In this document: positions 11,374 through 24,500 of the stretch, piece after piece
How positions within the stretch are numbered: the first letter of the stretch is position 1
Layout of the letters: each line of letters starts with the position of its first letter
Assembly: GCF_000143415.4 (NCBI RefSeq)
Contig: NW_003314449.1
Coordinates: forward strand, 3,746-67,745
Length of the DNA: 64,000 nt
Direction of reading: 5' to 3'
Source: Selaginella moellendorffii
Lineage: Eukaryota > Streptophyta > Lycopodiopsida > Selaginellales > Selaginellaceae
Notes under the pieces: generated by a model
Databases searched by the model: none
Told to the model about the DNA's origin: nothing
What the model saw: only the letters and a program-made list of their open reading frames with translations
Program-made: the position numbers and the translations under genes

Positions 11374-12032
11374 CTAGCAAGGAATCCAGCTCCGCTGGAA
11401 TAGATAGAACATCTGTTATATAGGTGACATGAATCCTAAAGAATTAGTTGTTTGTTTTCATCATCCAGTAGTGAAGTTATGAATTCTATACTCGTTACTA
11501 ATATGAACTCCAAGGCTTCATGCAATGCCTGCTTGGTTTCAATCAAAACTTGTCTGGGTAAGCTATGACAATCTGAAAACGTTAAATCTATTAACCACTT
11601 AAGTAACACAAGTTCAGGAAATATGATTAGAACCTCAAAAATGAACAAATATTAATTTACAGAATCATTAAAGGATATTTTTATATCAGAAAACTAATTT
11701 ACACTTACATAATTTTATATCTACTTCCCATCAGAGCTGGGATCCTTGATTTTATTTTCTGCTAGAATCCCTGCTAATATTTTTTCATTTATTTTTAAAT
11801 AATTACAAATTAAAATAAAATTAATTATCTATAAACTTGAATTCTCTTATAAAAGGCTTTGTGATTATTATTACTCTTATAGATTTTATAGATGCTCATG
11901 ATAAATCTTAGAAGCATACAATATACACTAATTTATTCTATGTTGCACTATTAACTATAACTTTTCTATCCCAGTAAATTGTTTTCAAAGCCTTATTTTG
12001 GTCCAAGCCAGCGGAGCTGGATTCCTTGCTAG
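11374..12032. mobile_element. 659-bp element with perfect 25-bp inverted ends resembling Helitron 3' termini
   Basis: Positions 11374-11398 and 12008-12032 are perfect reverse complements. Each end, read outward, has a short hairpin (CCAGC GGA GCTGG), then ATTCCTTG and a terminal CTAG. That is the layout of a Helitron 3' end, and a variant closes the Helitron at 14586-14610. The base after CTAG is T on the right, as expected for Helitron insertion, but not on the left. TGG flanks both sides, which could be a 3-bp duplication. No coding capacity is visible. Confidence 0.65.
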
Positions 12033-12107
12033 TGGAACATATATGGCTATTTCCCTTATCCATAAATGATATGCTAAAATCACTCTTGTGCAAGAGAAAA
12101 TCTGTTC

Positions 12108-14475
12108 TTGATTCTTGGTAGTCTAAACTGGATAATCTATGCAAATTGTGGAACTAAGATTCATTATTCCTCTCAAGGAGTGAGTAAATACAGAGCACAC
12201 ATAAATGTCAAGGTGTGTTCCACTGTAAAAAGTGTCAAGTATATATTCAAATACATATACAAGGGACATGATTGTCAGAGGTATCTTCAAAGGGATGAGA
12301 ACTCAACACCTGAACAAGTACAAGACTGGGATGAAATAGAGGCTTTTAGAAACTACCGCTATGTCTCCACATCAGAAGGAATATGGAGGATCTATGGATA
12401 TGACTTACATGGGAGATCACATTTTATTGGGAGACTGGACATCCATCTGAAAAACCTTCAAAATATTTATTTCAATGATGGTGAGGAAGAGATTGCATCA
12501 CAAAGAGGCTGTAAAACCAAATTGACAGAATGGTTTGAACTAAACAAGATTGATGAATTTGCAAGGACACTCTTGTACCACGAGATTCCTGAGTGGTATA
12601 CATGGAATTCAAGAAACAGAAAGTGGACACCATGCCAAGGTGGTCAGTAGAATGTACACTGTATCACCACATGACTCTGAACGTTTCTACCTATGTATGC
12701 TCCTGCTCTACAAAAAAAGGTGCTACAAGTTTTAGTGATTTAAAGGTATTAAACGGTGTTGGATATGACACATACTGTTCTACCACACAAGAAATGGGAC
12801 TTCTACAGGATGATTATGAGTGGGAGAAATGTTTAGAAGAGTCGTTGACATTTCAGATGCCTGCAAAAGTAAGGTATCTATTCAGTGTCATGTGTTTGTT
12901 TTGTGAGCTCATTGATCCCAAAAAACTATGGGATAAATTCAAGGAAGGCTTGTGTGAAGACTTGGTCTGAAATCACAACAACTATGAAGCAGCAATGCAA
13001 CATGGATTGCATGAAATGTGAATATTACTCTAGGAACATGGCAAGAAACTGTCTGACTACAAGTTACCAGATCCAGAGTTTATAGGAGATAATGAAACAA
13101 CAACTGAAACAAGTTGTGTGCCATGCACACCTGACGAAGCTGAATTACTAAAAACCAGATTGAACATGGAACAGCTTCACATATTTAACAACTTTTTAAA
13201 TGCAATAAAAAACAAAAAAGAAACAAGCAGATTATTCTTTGTTGATGGTGTGGGAAGCACAGGGAAATCATACCTTTTTAACACACTGATAAAATATGTC
13301 ACTGCTTATGGCATGAAAGTCTTAGCAGTCACATGGACAGGAATAGCGAGTACTCTTCTTATAGGAGGCTGAACAGCTTATTCAACATTTAAGCTTCCGG
13401 TACCAATCACAGAAACATGTACCTCAGACCTACGAGAGAATTCAGCACCTGCCGAGGTCATAAGAAAAGCTTACCTGCTCATATGGGACGAAATAAGCAT
13501 GGTACCCATTCACACTTTTAAAGCTGTTGAGAGGGTCTTGCATGACATAAAAAACTGTGATACCGAATTCGGTGGCATCACATTAGTAACAGGAGGAGAT
13601 TTCAGACAGACATTACCTGTTCTAAAAAGAGCCTGTCGCACACAAATTGTCCAAAACAGCGTGAAAATCCTCATCAATATGGTGGAAACTTGTAAAGTTC
13701 TCATTACATACAAACATGAGGATGAACTCTGAAGAAAAGGAATGGTCTAGATGGCTTGTAAAGCTTGGAAATTGTAACCTACCTAGCCTCCAAGGATTCA
13801 ACCAGGAAGTTATAAAATTACCTCTAACATCGACATCCAGAGAACAAATGATAGCTAATGTGTTTGGAAAGCATATACAACCAAATGACCCAAACCTATC
13901 ACAGATAGCTATTCTCACGACTTTAAATGATATCTCTCTACAAATGAACAACTAAGTTCTTTCGAGAATGACTGGCAGAACAATAACATACAGAAGCATT
14001 GATATTGTAGAAACAGATTTGGAAGAAGAGATGTTGGACTATCTTGTAGAATTCTTAAACTCAGTAACACCATCTGGAATGCCTCCACACAAGCTACAGA
14101 TAGAAATTGGATGTATCGTAATGTTGTTATGCAACATTGACACTAAAATGGCCTTTGTAATGGCACTAAACCAATTATAACCAAGGCACTACCAAATGTT
14201 ATAGAAGCTGAGATTCTACATAATGGTATGTAAGGAAAAAAAGTCCTCCTACCAAGAATCTCTTTAAAACCAACTGACAGAGACATGCCATTTATCCTCA
14301 AATGATGACAATTCCCAGTAAGGATTGTGTTCTCCATAACAATTTGCAAATCTTATGGACAAACATTACAGAATGTGGGTATCTACTTGCCAAGACCAGT
14401 TTTTGGCCACGGTCAACTTTATGTTGCACTTTCAAGGGGAACATCAAAGAAACAAATTACAATGTTTATTGAATA
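12108..14475 (+). pseudogene. Helitron protein remnant (N-terminal Helitron-like domain plus PIF1 helicase)
   Basis: The first part (about 12120-12640) shows the Helitron-specific region before the helicase, with RAHINVKVC, KYIFKYIYKGHD and a YRYVSTSEGIWRI segment. The helicase part starts near 13118 with Walker A (GSTGKS, near 13252) and Walker B (LLIWDEISM, near 13480). A GGDFRQTLPV motif lies near 13590. The end reads GHGQLYVALSRGTSKK, typical of the PIF1 C-terminus, and stops near 14470. The frame is broken by stops (for example TGA near 13370) and frameshifts, and the Rep/HUH nuclease is missing. Confidence 0.88.
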
Positions 14476-14585
14476 ATGTGAAGGACAAGGTGTGCTCCAG
14501 AACCATAATGTCTATATGAAAAACATTGTGTACAAAGAAATTCTTTAAGATTCATGTCACCAATGTAACAGATGTCCTATTTATC

Positions 14586-14610
14586 CCAGCGGAGTTGGAT
14601 TCCCTACTAG
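14586..14610 (+). other. Helitron 3' terminus (hairpin and CTAG)
   Basis: A CCAGC GGA GTTGG hairpin (one G-T pair) is followed by ATTCCCTA and CTAG, with T as the next base. It lies about 115 bp downstream of the helicase stop, in the correct orientation for the end of the Helitron. Confidence 0.75.
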
Positions 14611-15723
14611 TGATAAATTAAACGAGGAACACCCACATAGTGAATGTTAATGGATTGTGCGAAAGGAAATATATTTCCAAGGATGGATTCCCAAATGCGC
14701 TAATTTGGTAAAGGTAAAAGCTCCAAAATAAATGGAGTAGTAAAATAGTCAAATGATAGGGCCATAGATAACCCTAGCACGAATTATGGATAAATAGAGC
14801 TTAGTGCCAAAGGTGGTATGAAATAAAAAAGAGGATTATAGTGCCCTACAATAAAGAACCTTTTAATATAGGGAAGTGGGATTTGCATAACTGGTGCAAT
14901 GCAAGATATCATACACACTTAGGAAATTGACTAGAGATGTCAATATTAAAGTTTCAAAGGGCAATAGTTATGTTGGTAGAGGCCAAGGCTACTCCTAAAT
15001 AAGTAGTCAAATTGAAATCAAGACAATGTCTCTAACACATTTAGTATAAACTAAACGAACAAAACGAGAAGAACCATCATAAGTGGTGTAATGAGTCTCT
15101 AAGTTGGAGAAACGATGCTACTTAGAGGATGGATAAGGCATGGTGAGCCTTCAATGATTGAGTCTTTAATCTACACCATCCAAAATGCCATGTGGCAAAT
15201 TTTAACGCAAAGGGGTTAATAATGGTTTTGGAAAACGTTTTGTTGTGATGAATGAATATTAAGTTGCAAAATGGCCTTGTAGTTTTTACTCTTGCTTTTG
15301 AAATAATACTAATGGAGTCATATGGACTGGCACCGGCCTCTTACCAATCACTCATGAGAGATTCACTTTCCAATAAGGTGTCACATATAGGATTATACAG
15401 TAGGACGGTTTAGAGTGCTGGGGCGGCACTCTTGTAGGCTGGAGATCTGGTTTCCACGAGAAACAATGGAACTAATGTGCTACGACGCTGCCTTGAAGTG
15501 GCAAGAGGGAAGCTGGAGCTCTAGATCAAGGAAGTGAAGGGATGGCTGATGAAACTCGCGAGTGGTAAGGGGGAAATTAGTCCTTCGACTTACAACACTG
15601 CCTAGGTCACCTGAATCCTGTCCAACTCTGACTCCTCTCTAAGGGTAATACATGCTAGTGTTACTTTATAAAATGGTTTATCATTTGATGAGGACATCGA
15701 AATTCGTCTATGAGTGGTGGAGT
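14611..15723 (+). other. Degenerate repeat sequence, probably retroelement interior
   Basis: No intact gene. The last bases, a FDEDIEI-like codon string near 15685 and then GAGTGGTGGAG, resemble the end of a gypsy internal region and a polypurine tract next to a 3' LTR. The same arrangement recurs near 62120. The rest is not recognised. Confidence 0.35.
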
Positions 15724-17272
15724 TATGAGACACAAATCCCAAAGCCCCAAAAAGTGAAGCCAAAAGGGTGCCATATGGTAGTGGCTGAAACGGAAGCCAA
15801 ATGAGAGTAACACATTTAGACTAAAAGCTCCGACTTAAAAAGTTGAGAGTGGGAGTGGAATTCCAAATGAAGTGGTTGAGGGATGAGCACTAAACAATCA
15901 GTGAATAAGTCTCTAAAAAGGGACACAAAAAGGACTGACACATGACAAGAGTCATGACACATAGAAGTGTCAGGAATGAGTCTGAAAAAGAGTTTGAGAA
16001 ACAGTCCAAAAACGAGTTTGATATGGAGTCCGATATGGACCTAAGATGGTGTCCAAGATGGAGCTAGATATGGACTTGAGATGGAGTCCGAGAGGGACCC
16101 AAGATGAGTCCCAGATGGACTCGAGATGGAGTCCGAGGTTGAGGCTGAGAAAGAGACTGAGACTGAGAGCGAGACCAAGTCTAAGACTGAGTCTGAGTCT
16201 GGGTTCGAGTCTGACCGAGTCTGACTCCAAGTCTGAGACCGAGTTTGAGTCCGTGTCCAAGTCTAAGGTTGAAAGCCTAAAGTGATCGTCTCCTAGACCC
16301 TAGGGGGCTTTGTTGAGCTCTAAAAGTATAATTGGGGGAGGACTCCAGTAGAGCCAATTTGGCTAAGAAAGGCTAATGTAACCAAAGAAAGATTATACCC
16401 ATGTGTTGGGTGATGATATAATGACTAAAGAGTCCAAGGCTAGAGTGAATACAAACAGACAAACATGGTAGCTTGGTGAAGTGTTTAAGTGCCAACTCTA
16501 TCTCCCCCGAGAGATTGAATGGTCAATGCTCCCAATCCAAGTATGGGTGGCACTACCTACTTAGATATCTGACATGGCTCATTAGAACCTCATTCTAGCC
16601 ACATGTTTAAAACACTGAAGGGCAGAAGGTGGGGAGAGTACTAATGAGGCTTGTGTAGGGCTATGGTGTTTCAAAATGTCATCTCAAAGTCCCGAATTGT
16701 GGAAAGGAAGAGTAGTCCTCTGGTGTAGTGACCAATATAATCATATAGTGAGGAAGTCCTAGAGGTTAGTGGGACTTAGTGGTTGAGCCTTTGGGCCTTG
16801 ACCTAATGGTAGTGTTAGCAAGCACGGCCCTGGATGGAGAAGGACTTGGTGGGAACGGAAAAAAGGGATATTGGGGAAAGGTGTTCCCCATGTCTAAGGG
16901 TGTCTAAAGGTGTTCCCCATCCTAAGGATGCTAAGATGTGGTCAAGGGATGGCCATTCATCGATGGATGGCTCAGTTTTTGAGAGATGGGATTGTGATGT
17001 AGATGGTCTTGGACTAGCAATGTGCTAAAGGTGAATAGGCATGGCCTTAATGTAATGGGTTGATATATTAGTCGTACCTTTGAGTGTCAAGCATGGGATC
17101 AGACACGTGGAGCACTTGGACCAAGTGCAAAGGTTGAATAATATAGATGCCATTCATGGGGCTAACATTTTCTCAAGTCAAAAATAAGACTTTGGAGTTC
17201 ATGAGTGAGACTCTTCTAAGTGGTCAAAGGTGTGATTAAGTGGCTAAAGTAGAATGGAAAAATTAATTACAT
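15724..17272 (+). mobile_element. LTR of gypsy-like family C, old copy
   Basis: This stretch aligns over its whole length with the solo LTR at 52262-54088. It begins TATGAGACACAAATCCC (TGTGAGACAC in the other copy) and ends near AAATTAATTACATA. It includes the imperfect GAGTCC/GAGATG array at about 15990-16270 and the shared module around GAAAGCCTAAAG and AAAAGTATAATTGGGGG. It is clearly older and more diverged than the copy at 52262. The purine-rich GAGTGGTGGAG just upstream suggests a 3' LTR. Confidence 0.7.
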
Positions 17273-18689
17273 ACATCTAAGTGTTGTTGGAAGTGTGTAG
17301 TTAATTGGTCTTTATAATAGTCAAAGTAGCATTGTTCCATTTTCTTGAGTCTTAAGATTTCTTTGTTTAGCAATAAGTTAGTGGATTTATAGTCTAATGA
17401 TTTTGATCCCAATTGCAACTAGCATTCATAAAAGCTTATTATGAAAGACTAATATAATTGGTATAAAACTTCTTGTTTATGTGTTCTCAAGAAATTAATG
17501 AAAGTGTTAAAGAAAATATAACCTTAATAAATCCAAGTTAGGCTTTGGACTTTTGTGAAATGGTGAAACCAAATATGGTCTTTCTTATGTATACTCCCAT
17601 TTTTCTTGGCTATTCTTTTTGTTGACTTGTTTATTAGCATTTTCTTTGTCTTTAATCTTTAAAACAATGTTTTTGTGATGTAGTAATCACACCATCTCTT
17701 TAGGTAGCATTTGGTATAGGGTTTGATACAGTTTTGAAAGCCATAAAAGAGACAACTTTCATATCTTTATAATTGTGTTTTTTTAATAGTTTTCTATATT
17801 TGTTAAAATCTTTCTTCAGTGTCGAAAAATCTTTCTTGAGTTCATTTAGTCTTGAGTGTTAAGAACTTTTCTTGAGTATCAAAAAATTCTCTTGACTGTC
17901 AAAACCTTGACTCTTCATCTACCTCTTGCTAAATCAATTGTAACTGCTTTAAATTTAGAGAAGAGTTGTGGAGCAAAGCCTTGCCATCTATAATCAAATT
18001 GTGTTGTTCTTTTTTTGTTGAAATTTTTTGTGATATTTAAGATTTCTTCATTTTCTTGCTTTCCTTTTTTTCTACTTTTCTTGAAAATTTTCACCAGAAA
18101 TCCATTTCATCTTGCAATGCCTCATATCCCACCATAGTTTCCAATGAAAACTTGTAGAAAAATATGCTAAAATACCTATGCTATAAAAGAAATAAAGAGG
18201 AAAAGAGAATAAGAGAGAAAGAGGGAGGGAAAAGAAGAGTTGATATTTTTGATCCCCAAGAAGGCTAAAGGTTTGCCTTCCAGACCAAGCTCCCCACATT
18301 CACTTCTTGGTTGCCCCACCACTCTTGGGCTCTTCCTCGCAGCCTAAACTATTTGAGGGATCTATCATGGACGTTGAAGGGGATGGCTTCCAGCCAATCC
18401 TCCCTCGGACAGTAGGAATGGCAGTCAAGTGGATTCTGCCTAAGTGGGAAAGAAGTCCTATAGAGGCGGGAAACTGATTGATGTGCTGCAGGAGCACAAC
18501 CTTCCTATAGGTTGTCACCATTGATGACTACCAGACACACATGAAGAGTGCCATCATTGAGTGGACAGGCTTTGCAAAATACACTATCCAAGGCTTCTTT
18601 TGGACAAAGTAAAGGGGGAAGATGACTGTAGTGTGGACCATCTCCACAGAATGGAGGGTGAGACCCCGCAATACCTCACTTTTTTGGAA
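17273..18689. other. AT-rich spacer and possible LINE 5' part
   Basis: 17273-18290 is AT-rich with a loose series of CTTGAGTGTCAAAA-like words near 17820-17910. No gene is supported there. From about 18300 the plus strand shows coding-like text with stops that may belong to the upstream region of the LINE that follows. Confidence 0.35.
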
Positions 18690-20303
18690 GTACATGGCTT
18701 CATGAAAACACTCACGATTGTCACTTGGAACTATTGAGAACTCAACTAGACCATCAATCAACTCAACAAAAGGGCACAACTCAAGTCTCACATCTACGAG
18801 ATTAGCTTAGAAGGAGGCATTGACATCTTGTGTCTACAAGAGGACAAAATGACTGAGGCCCTAGACTACAACTTTGGTATGAGGGGACGGCTCTAGTGGA
18901 ACCCAGCCATGCAAGCGGTGGCCAAATCAGGAGGTGGCATAGCAGTGATAGTCTCAACCAAATGGTCTACTCAGGTATGAAACCACATTGTCCTGGTTCC
19001 GGGAAAGGTTCAACTACTCATCCTTCATCTCCATTTTGGACTGGTAGGGATAATTAATGTCTATGCACCAATGACAAAAGGGAGACATGTAGAATTCTGG
19101 CTAAGCATGCTGCAATCTACCCAAGGGCAAGCAGATGAATGGCTGGTCCTAGGAGACTTCAACATGGTTGAGGACATATACGATCATAGGGGAATGCAGG
19201 AAACAATTCAGCCACGTGAGTGGGAGTAGTGGAGTCAGCTCGTGGATGTTCTAGAGATCATGGACCTCCAACATGCAGCAGGGTTCATACCTCATGCTCA
19301 TCCCTTTATGAGGTGGTAGATAGTGACCTCACAGTCGAGACTAAGCCAAATTTATGCCTCAACTCACATACGACAAGATGGTGGAAGCCTTAAGATATGG
19401 CTTAGTTTCACCTCCTCAAATCATGACCCCCTCCGCTGTGTGATCAAGCTTCAAAGGATCAAGCAGTCTAGTGATCAATCACAAGAGCAACACTGTGAAA
19501 CTCAGTGGCAATCGGGCTAATATATGACAGCCTCACACAGGACAAGATGGGACTGATCCCAATGCTCCTGTCTTGCTCCTAGAAGCTCCGAGCATGCTAG
19601 AAGGATCTCAAAGGAGCAGTGATGAAGGATGTGAGACTGGCTAGGCAGAAGGTGGCAGTAGTGCACAAGATGTTGCTGAACACACAAAATGAGAACAAGT
19701 GGCAAGTAGTACTGGATGAATAGGAAGCCAAGCTACATGATCTGGAGTATGCAGCGTGGAGCAAGGGCGTCTAGGCTATGGAAGATGGATGGGTCCTAAA
19801 CAAATGCCTTCTCAACAAGGCTTTCTTTAGGGGAATTAGGCCAGTGACTGACTCTCCTCCCATCCTGGGACTAAAGCACAGCAATGGGAGGGTTGTTGAG
19901 GACCAACAAGGGATGCAACAGCTCGCCTAGGAGTTCTACCAAGTGTTATACACGGCCTAGTAGTGGACTCTAGAAAGGGAAAATGTGGCAATGGAAGTGC
20001 TTGCATCCCTTCCCCGGCGTGTCGCCCATGAGTGGTATGACTCACTGAGGATAGACTTCACACTGGAGGAGCTTTGGGAAGCACTCAAGAAGCTCAACAA
20101 CAACAAACAGCTAGGTATTGATGGCCTCTTGCCCATTTTCTTTGAAGAGCATTGGGAGACTATAGGCCATTGCTGCTACAAGCGTGGTGGGATGCTCAAC
20201 GTGATGGTTGCCTCATGAGATTCTCGAGGGCTAGATTGCACTTATCCCAAAGAGGGGGGACTTGCAAGAGTTGAGAAACTGGAGGCCGATCTCCATTCTC
20301 CTT
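18690..20303 (+). mobile_element. LINE non-LTR retrotransposon, broken (endonuclease and RT start)
   Basis: With TAG and TGA stops read through, the plus strand encodes an apurinic-type endonuclease domain: ILCLQEDK near 18830, INVYAPMTKGRHVEFW near 19055 and LVLGDFNMV near 19150. Further on, LNNNKQLGIDGLLPIFF near 20095 is the first conserved block of LINE reverse transcriptase. The element ends abruptly near 20303, where an old LTR in the opposite orientation begins. Many stops sit where TGG or CAG/CGA codons are expected, consistent with decay by C-to-T transitions. Confidence 0.75.
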
Positions 20304-20458
20304 TAGTCACTTAACCACACCTCCAAGAGGAGTCTCATTCATAACCTCCATAAGTCTAATTTAGAACTTGGGGCTTGCTAGCCCCAAGAATGGCATCCAT
20401 GCCACTTAAGCTTTTGCACTTGGTCTAAATGCTCCATGTTTTCGATCCCATGACCAAC
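20304..20458 (-). mobile_element. Old LTR (family C type), 3' part, interrupted
   Basis: The reverse complement matches the 3' part of the LTR at 52262-54088 (for example GTGGTTAAGTGACT and the CACTTGG..GTGC region). The same LTR resumes at 27825. The chromovirus at 20459-27824 has inserted into it. Confidence 0.75.
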
Positions 20459-21384
20459 TGTCGTGAATGTGACTTCGGGTATCGAAAGATACTTGTCGGC
20501 CAGTCCTTACGGGCACTCTTTCCTTACTGCCACGACAGCAGGAGGTCGGTACTGCTGGTTCCCTTCAATAGCCCCTCTTGTCCAAGTGTTAGCTTACTGG
20601 GCTTAGCATCTGTACTTAGCCAGATGAACATAAGGTAGGAACTCCTATGTGTTTCTAGCTGAGCATTCTCGGCCTGGCTCTTAGTTCTCTTTTGCTCTGT
20701 CTTGCACTGGCTTGGCAAGAACCCTCGCGTATTGAGCTAGTCCCTCAATATCGCTGGATGATAGCTTACCGTGTCTGCCAAACACCCTCGCTATCATGCC
20801 CTTAGTGTTGGTCTCATTTCGGTCCCATATGCTAATTATGGAAAGTGTCTAGATTCGCTCATTTGGCATATCTACAGAATGTAGAGATCGGCCTGAACAC
20901 AATGGTGTTCATCTCGTGTCCAAATTCACAATCTAAGGCCATTCCATATTTAGTAAGTTTCGGACTTGTCCCAGAGATTAACTCCTGGTACTAAGGGAGG
21001 TTTGGGGTGAAAGCCCAAAGCATGTGTCCCTCAAGGGGGGGGGAGGGGGGGGGGGCTGTGGGGGGTTCCAAATGTATAGTAGGGATAGTGGTTGGAATGC
21101 ATGTCCAACCACCTGAGACATTAGTTTGGCTCCCGCTGGGCTGTGTTGCTCCTTGTTCTGCGTCCGGCTTGGGTCTAAGCCCAAGCTCCACGCTGCTTTA
21201 GTCGGTGGAGTACCCTCCTCCTCGCGTTAGGCCACCGGTATGCCAAAATTGTGCCAGACTCCGTTTGACACCATTTTGTGTGCAGGTGCTAGATACGGGG
21301 AGCTGGTGCTCGTGGGATTGTACCGGACCCTCGTTTCGTAGCGCAACGGGCTTGGAGTTCGGCTCCAAATTCAGGTGCGCTACA
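20459..21384 (+). repeat. 5' LTR of chromovirus A
   Basis: 926 bp, TG..CA ends. It contains a G-rich tract (nine G, one A, eleven G at 21035-21055) followed by a GGTTCCAAATGTATAGTAGG module that is shared with other LTR families in this window. Confidence 0.93.
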
Positions 21385-21397
21385 TTTAGTATTAGAG
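21385..21397 (+). other. Primer-binding site, mutated initiator tRNA-Met type
   Basis: Directly after the 5' LTR the bases TTTAGTATTAGAG resemble the usual plant PBS core TGGTATCAGAG with transition changes. A less mutated version (TTTGGTATTAGAGA) adjoins the related LTR at 41518. Confidence 0.6.
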
Positions 21398-21575
21398 AAA
21401 TTGTCTTAGCGATTTCTATCCAACTTTTGTCGGATTTTCTGACTCAAGTTGCATACGCAGAGACTTTTCTAGTAGATCCAAAGCGACCTGTGTAGGATTA
21501 GTTGGATAGCACCATTCGGTAAGAACGTTGTACGCATGTTCAGTTACTGATAGAGGCATGCATGCAGCTAGCAGG

Positions 21576-24500
21576 ATGGCGAAGAGGAACCGTGCTGATG
21601 ACACTAAAACCTCTAGACGGGCGAATCGAGAGGAGGAAACTCCTGCTAGAGATGCTGCGGAAGGGGTTGAGGTTGAGTCGGAAGAGGATGAGCCAAATGC
21701 TGCAGCACTGCAGCGCACGGCTCATGAAGTCGAGATCGAGAATTAGCGAAAGGAAATTCACAAATTGAAGAAGGAGAACAAGAAGAGGAAGAAAGAAGCT
21801 GAAGCAGCTAAACCAGCCAAGCCTAAGCAACCAGACTCCTCCTCTAGTTCTGAGGACGATGAAGTTCTGCAGCCGCCCCCGGTTGCACGAGTTTCAAAGT
21901 TCAAGCCTCCAAAACCACCCAATTTCAGAGGCATGCGGGACTATCAAGTTTTGGAAAACTGGGTCTACGATATGGAAAACTATTTCATAACAGCAGACAT
22001 AGATGATCGTACGAAAGTTGCGTGCGCACAATCCTTTCTCACCGATCATGCCAAAACTTGGTGGCGCCAGGTGTGTGCTGAAAAAGGGCAGACTAGAAGT
22101 TTGACCAAGATGCGGTCTCGTATCCGTAAGGAATACTTGCCGGATGATCTTGGTCTGAGACTTTGCGCAGAGCTGCGGCGGTTAAAGCAGCGAGGGGACC
22201 TTATGCATTATGTTAATGCGTTTGCTCAGAAGAGCATTAGGATTGCAAATATGAGTGACGAAGATGCTCGGAGTTATTTCCTGGAGGGTTTAAGTTCACT
22301 TTCTAGAAATGAGATTTTGAAGTTTAAGCCGAAGACGTACCTGGAGTGTAAAGAGGCAGCGCAGCAAGTTGCCTTTAGTCACTCGCTCATAGAACAATAT
22401 CAAAAATCGTATGCTGGTAACTCGGACAAGAATAAAAATTCTGGGAATAAACAAGGTGACCGGAAACAGAGAGTGGAAGGCAGGTTCCGCCCTGGAGGCT
22501 CACAAGCAACAGTTAACAAAGGTGGTGGTGGTTGGAGACCACCAGCAGCTTCTTCTGGTCCTAGGCCCTCTGTTCTTCCTCCTGGTGGGTACAAGCAGCA
22601 GCAACCTGCAAAACCTGCTCCTAGCGGAACGGGTAGTGTGGGTCATTGCTTCCATTGTGGAGAGTCGGGACATAGGTCCTCGGAATGTCCCAACAAGCAT
22701 AAGACAAGGTCTCGGGTTAATGTCATGAGGGAAGACGGTGGTGGTGAAGCTGAAGGGGTTGACGAGTTGGTCAATGTAGACTATGAGGAAGAAGAGGTGA
22801 GTAACTTTCGTTGCTTTCGTCAAGCTTTTCTTGCAGTCAATGCAAACACTGATCCGTTGATGTATCTGGTAGGCTTTGTCCGTGGACACCGAATCCGAGT
22901 GATTATTGACACGGGAGCTACGCACAGCGTGATATCCGAAGACTTAGTTAAGTTGTTAGGATTGAATGCTGAGCAAATGTCACCTATGCACTTCCGGTTT
23001 GCGGAAGGTGGGCAAGTAGCCAGAAAGTTTGTTAGTGATGTTCCAATAAAGATATCCAAGTGGAAAGAAAGAGTGGACTTGGTAGTGTTGAAGATACCAG
23101 ATTTTCAGATGGTGTTTGGTATGGATTTCTTCAACAAGTATATAAAAGGGATTTATGGTGCTGGACAAAGTCATATCACGTTGAAGTCAGAAGGACATCC
23201 TGATGTATCCTTTCGGTTGCAAAAGCGTTCCTCAAAAGGTTGGGATGCAAAGTTCCTGACTGCGAGGGCCTCTCAAAAAGCAGCTAAGAGGGGATGTCAG
23301 ACCTTTTGGGTTCAAGTGATGGAAGCTAAGGGTATTGGAGACTCAGTTCGAATCGGCGACGGGGTAGATCCTGTACCAAAGAAGATAGTGGAGTTGTTGG
23401 TGAGGAATCAGGATATCTTCCCGAAGGATTTGCCGCCAGGGCTACCACCTAGCCGTGAGGTTGATCATCGGATTGAGGTTATTCCGGGTTCTAAACCACC
23501 TACGAAAGCTCCATATCGGTTGAACATCAAGAAGATGGCTGAACTCAAGAAGCAACTCACGGAGCTTCTTGAAAAAGGTCATATCCGACCAAGCAAGTCA
23601 CCTTATGGAGCACGAATCCTTTTCGTTATGAAAAAAGATGGAACCATAAGGATGTGTATTGACTATCGGGCACTCAACAAGATCACAGTTAAAAACAGTT
23701 ATCCTTTGCCTCGCATTGATGACTTGTTTGACCAACTCTTAAAGGCTAAGTATTTTACACAACTTGATTTGCGGTCCGGGTATCATCAGATACGGGTGGC
23801 AGATCAGGATGTGGAGAAGACAGCCTTTAAGACTCGGTACGGATCTTATGAGTTCCTTGTCATGCCATTCGGGTTATGCAATGCTCCGGCAACATTCAGC
23901 ACTATGATGGATAGAATATTCGGAGATTACTTGGATGCATTTGTTGTCCTGTATATCGACGATGTTCTAGTCTTTAGTGAAACGTTGGAGGATCATTTGA
24001 AACACTTAGAGCTGGTGTTTCAGAAGTTGCGCAAACACAAACTGTATGCTAAGGAAAGTAAATGCGCTTTTGGTCAATTGCGCGTAAACTTTCTCGGACA
24101 TATAGTTGGTGGTGGCGTGATTGAGGTCGATCCAAAGAAGGTGGAAGCGGTGAAGTCCTGGGAAGTCCCGACCACTGTATCAGATGTTCGTTCCTTTCTC
24201 AGTTTGGCGGGATACTATCGCAAGTTTGTCCGCAATTTTTCAAGAATTGCTCTTCCGTTGACTGAGTTGATGAAGAGAAGTATTCCGTTTCATTGGACAC
24301 CAGCTTGCCAGCGTGCTTTTGCACGGTTGAAGGAGATCTTGACTACGGTTCCTGTTCTCAGGATCCCAGATCTTGATAAACCCTTCGAAGTGCATTGTGA
24401 TGCATCTGGCTATGCTATTGGTGCCATGTTGCAGCAAGATTGTGACAAAGCGGTTGGTGTTACGCTAAGGCGACATGGTTGTCCCATTGCGTTCTATTCC

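Noticed and set aside
14143-14349. Minus-strand ORFs overlapping Helitron helicase
   Set aside because: They are opposite-strand shadows of the recognised helicase C-terminus.
15970-16285. Paired ORFs on both strands near 16000-16285
   Set aside because: They are in the older LTR's GAGTCC/GAGATG array; same low-complexity explanation as the array at 52498.
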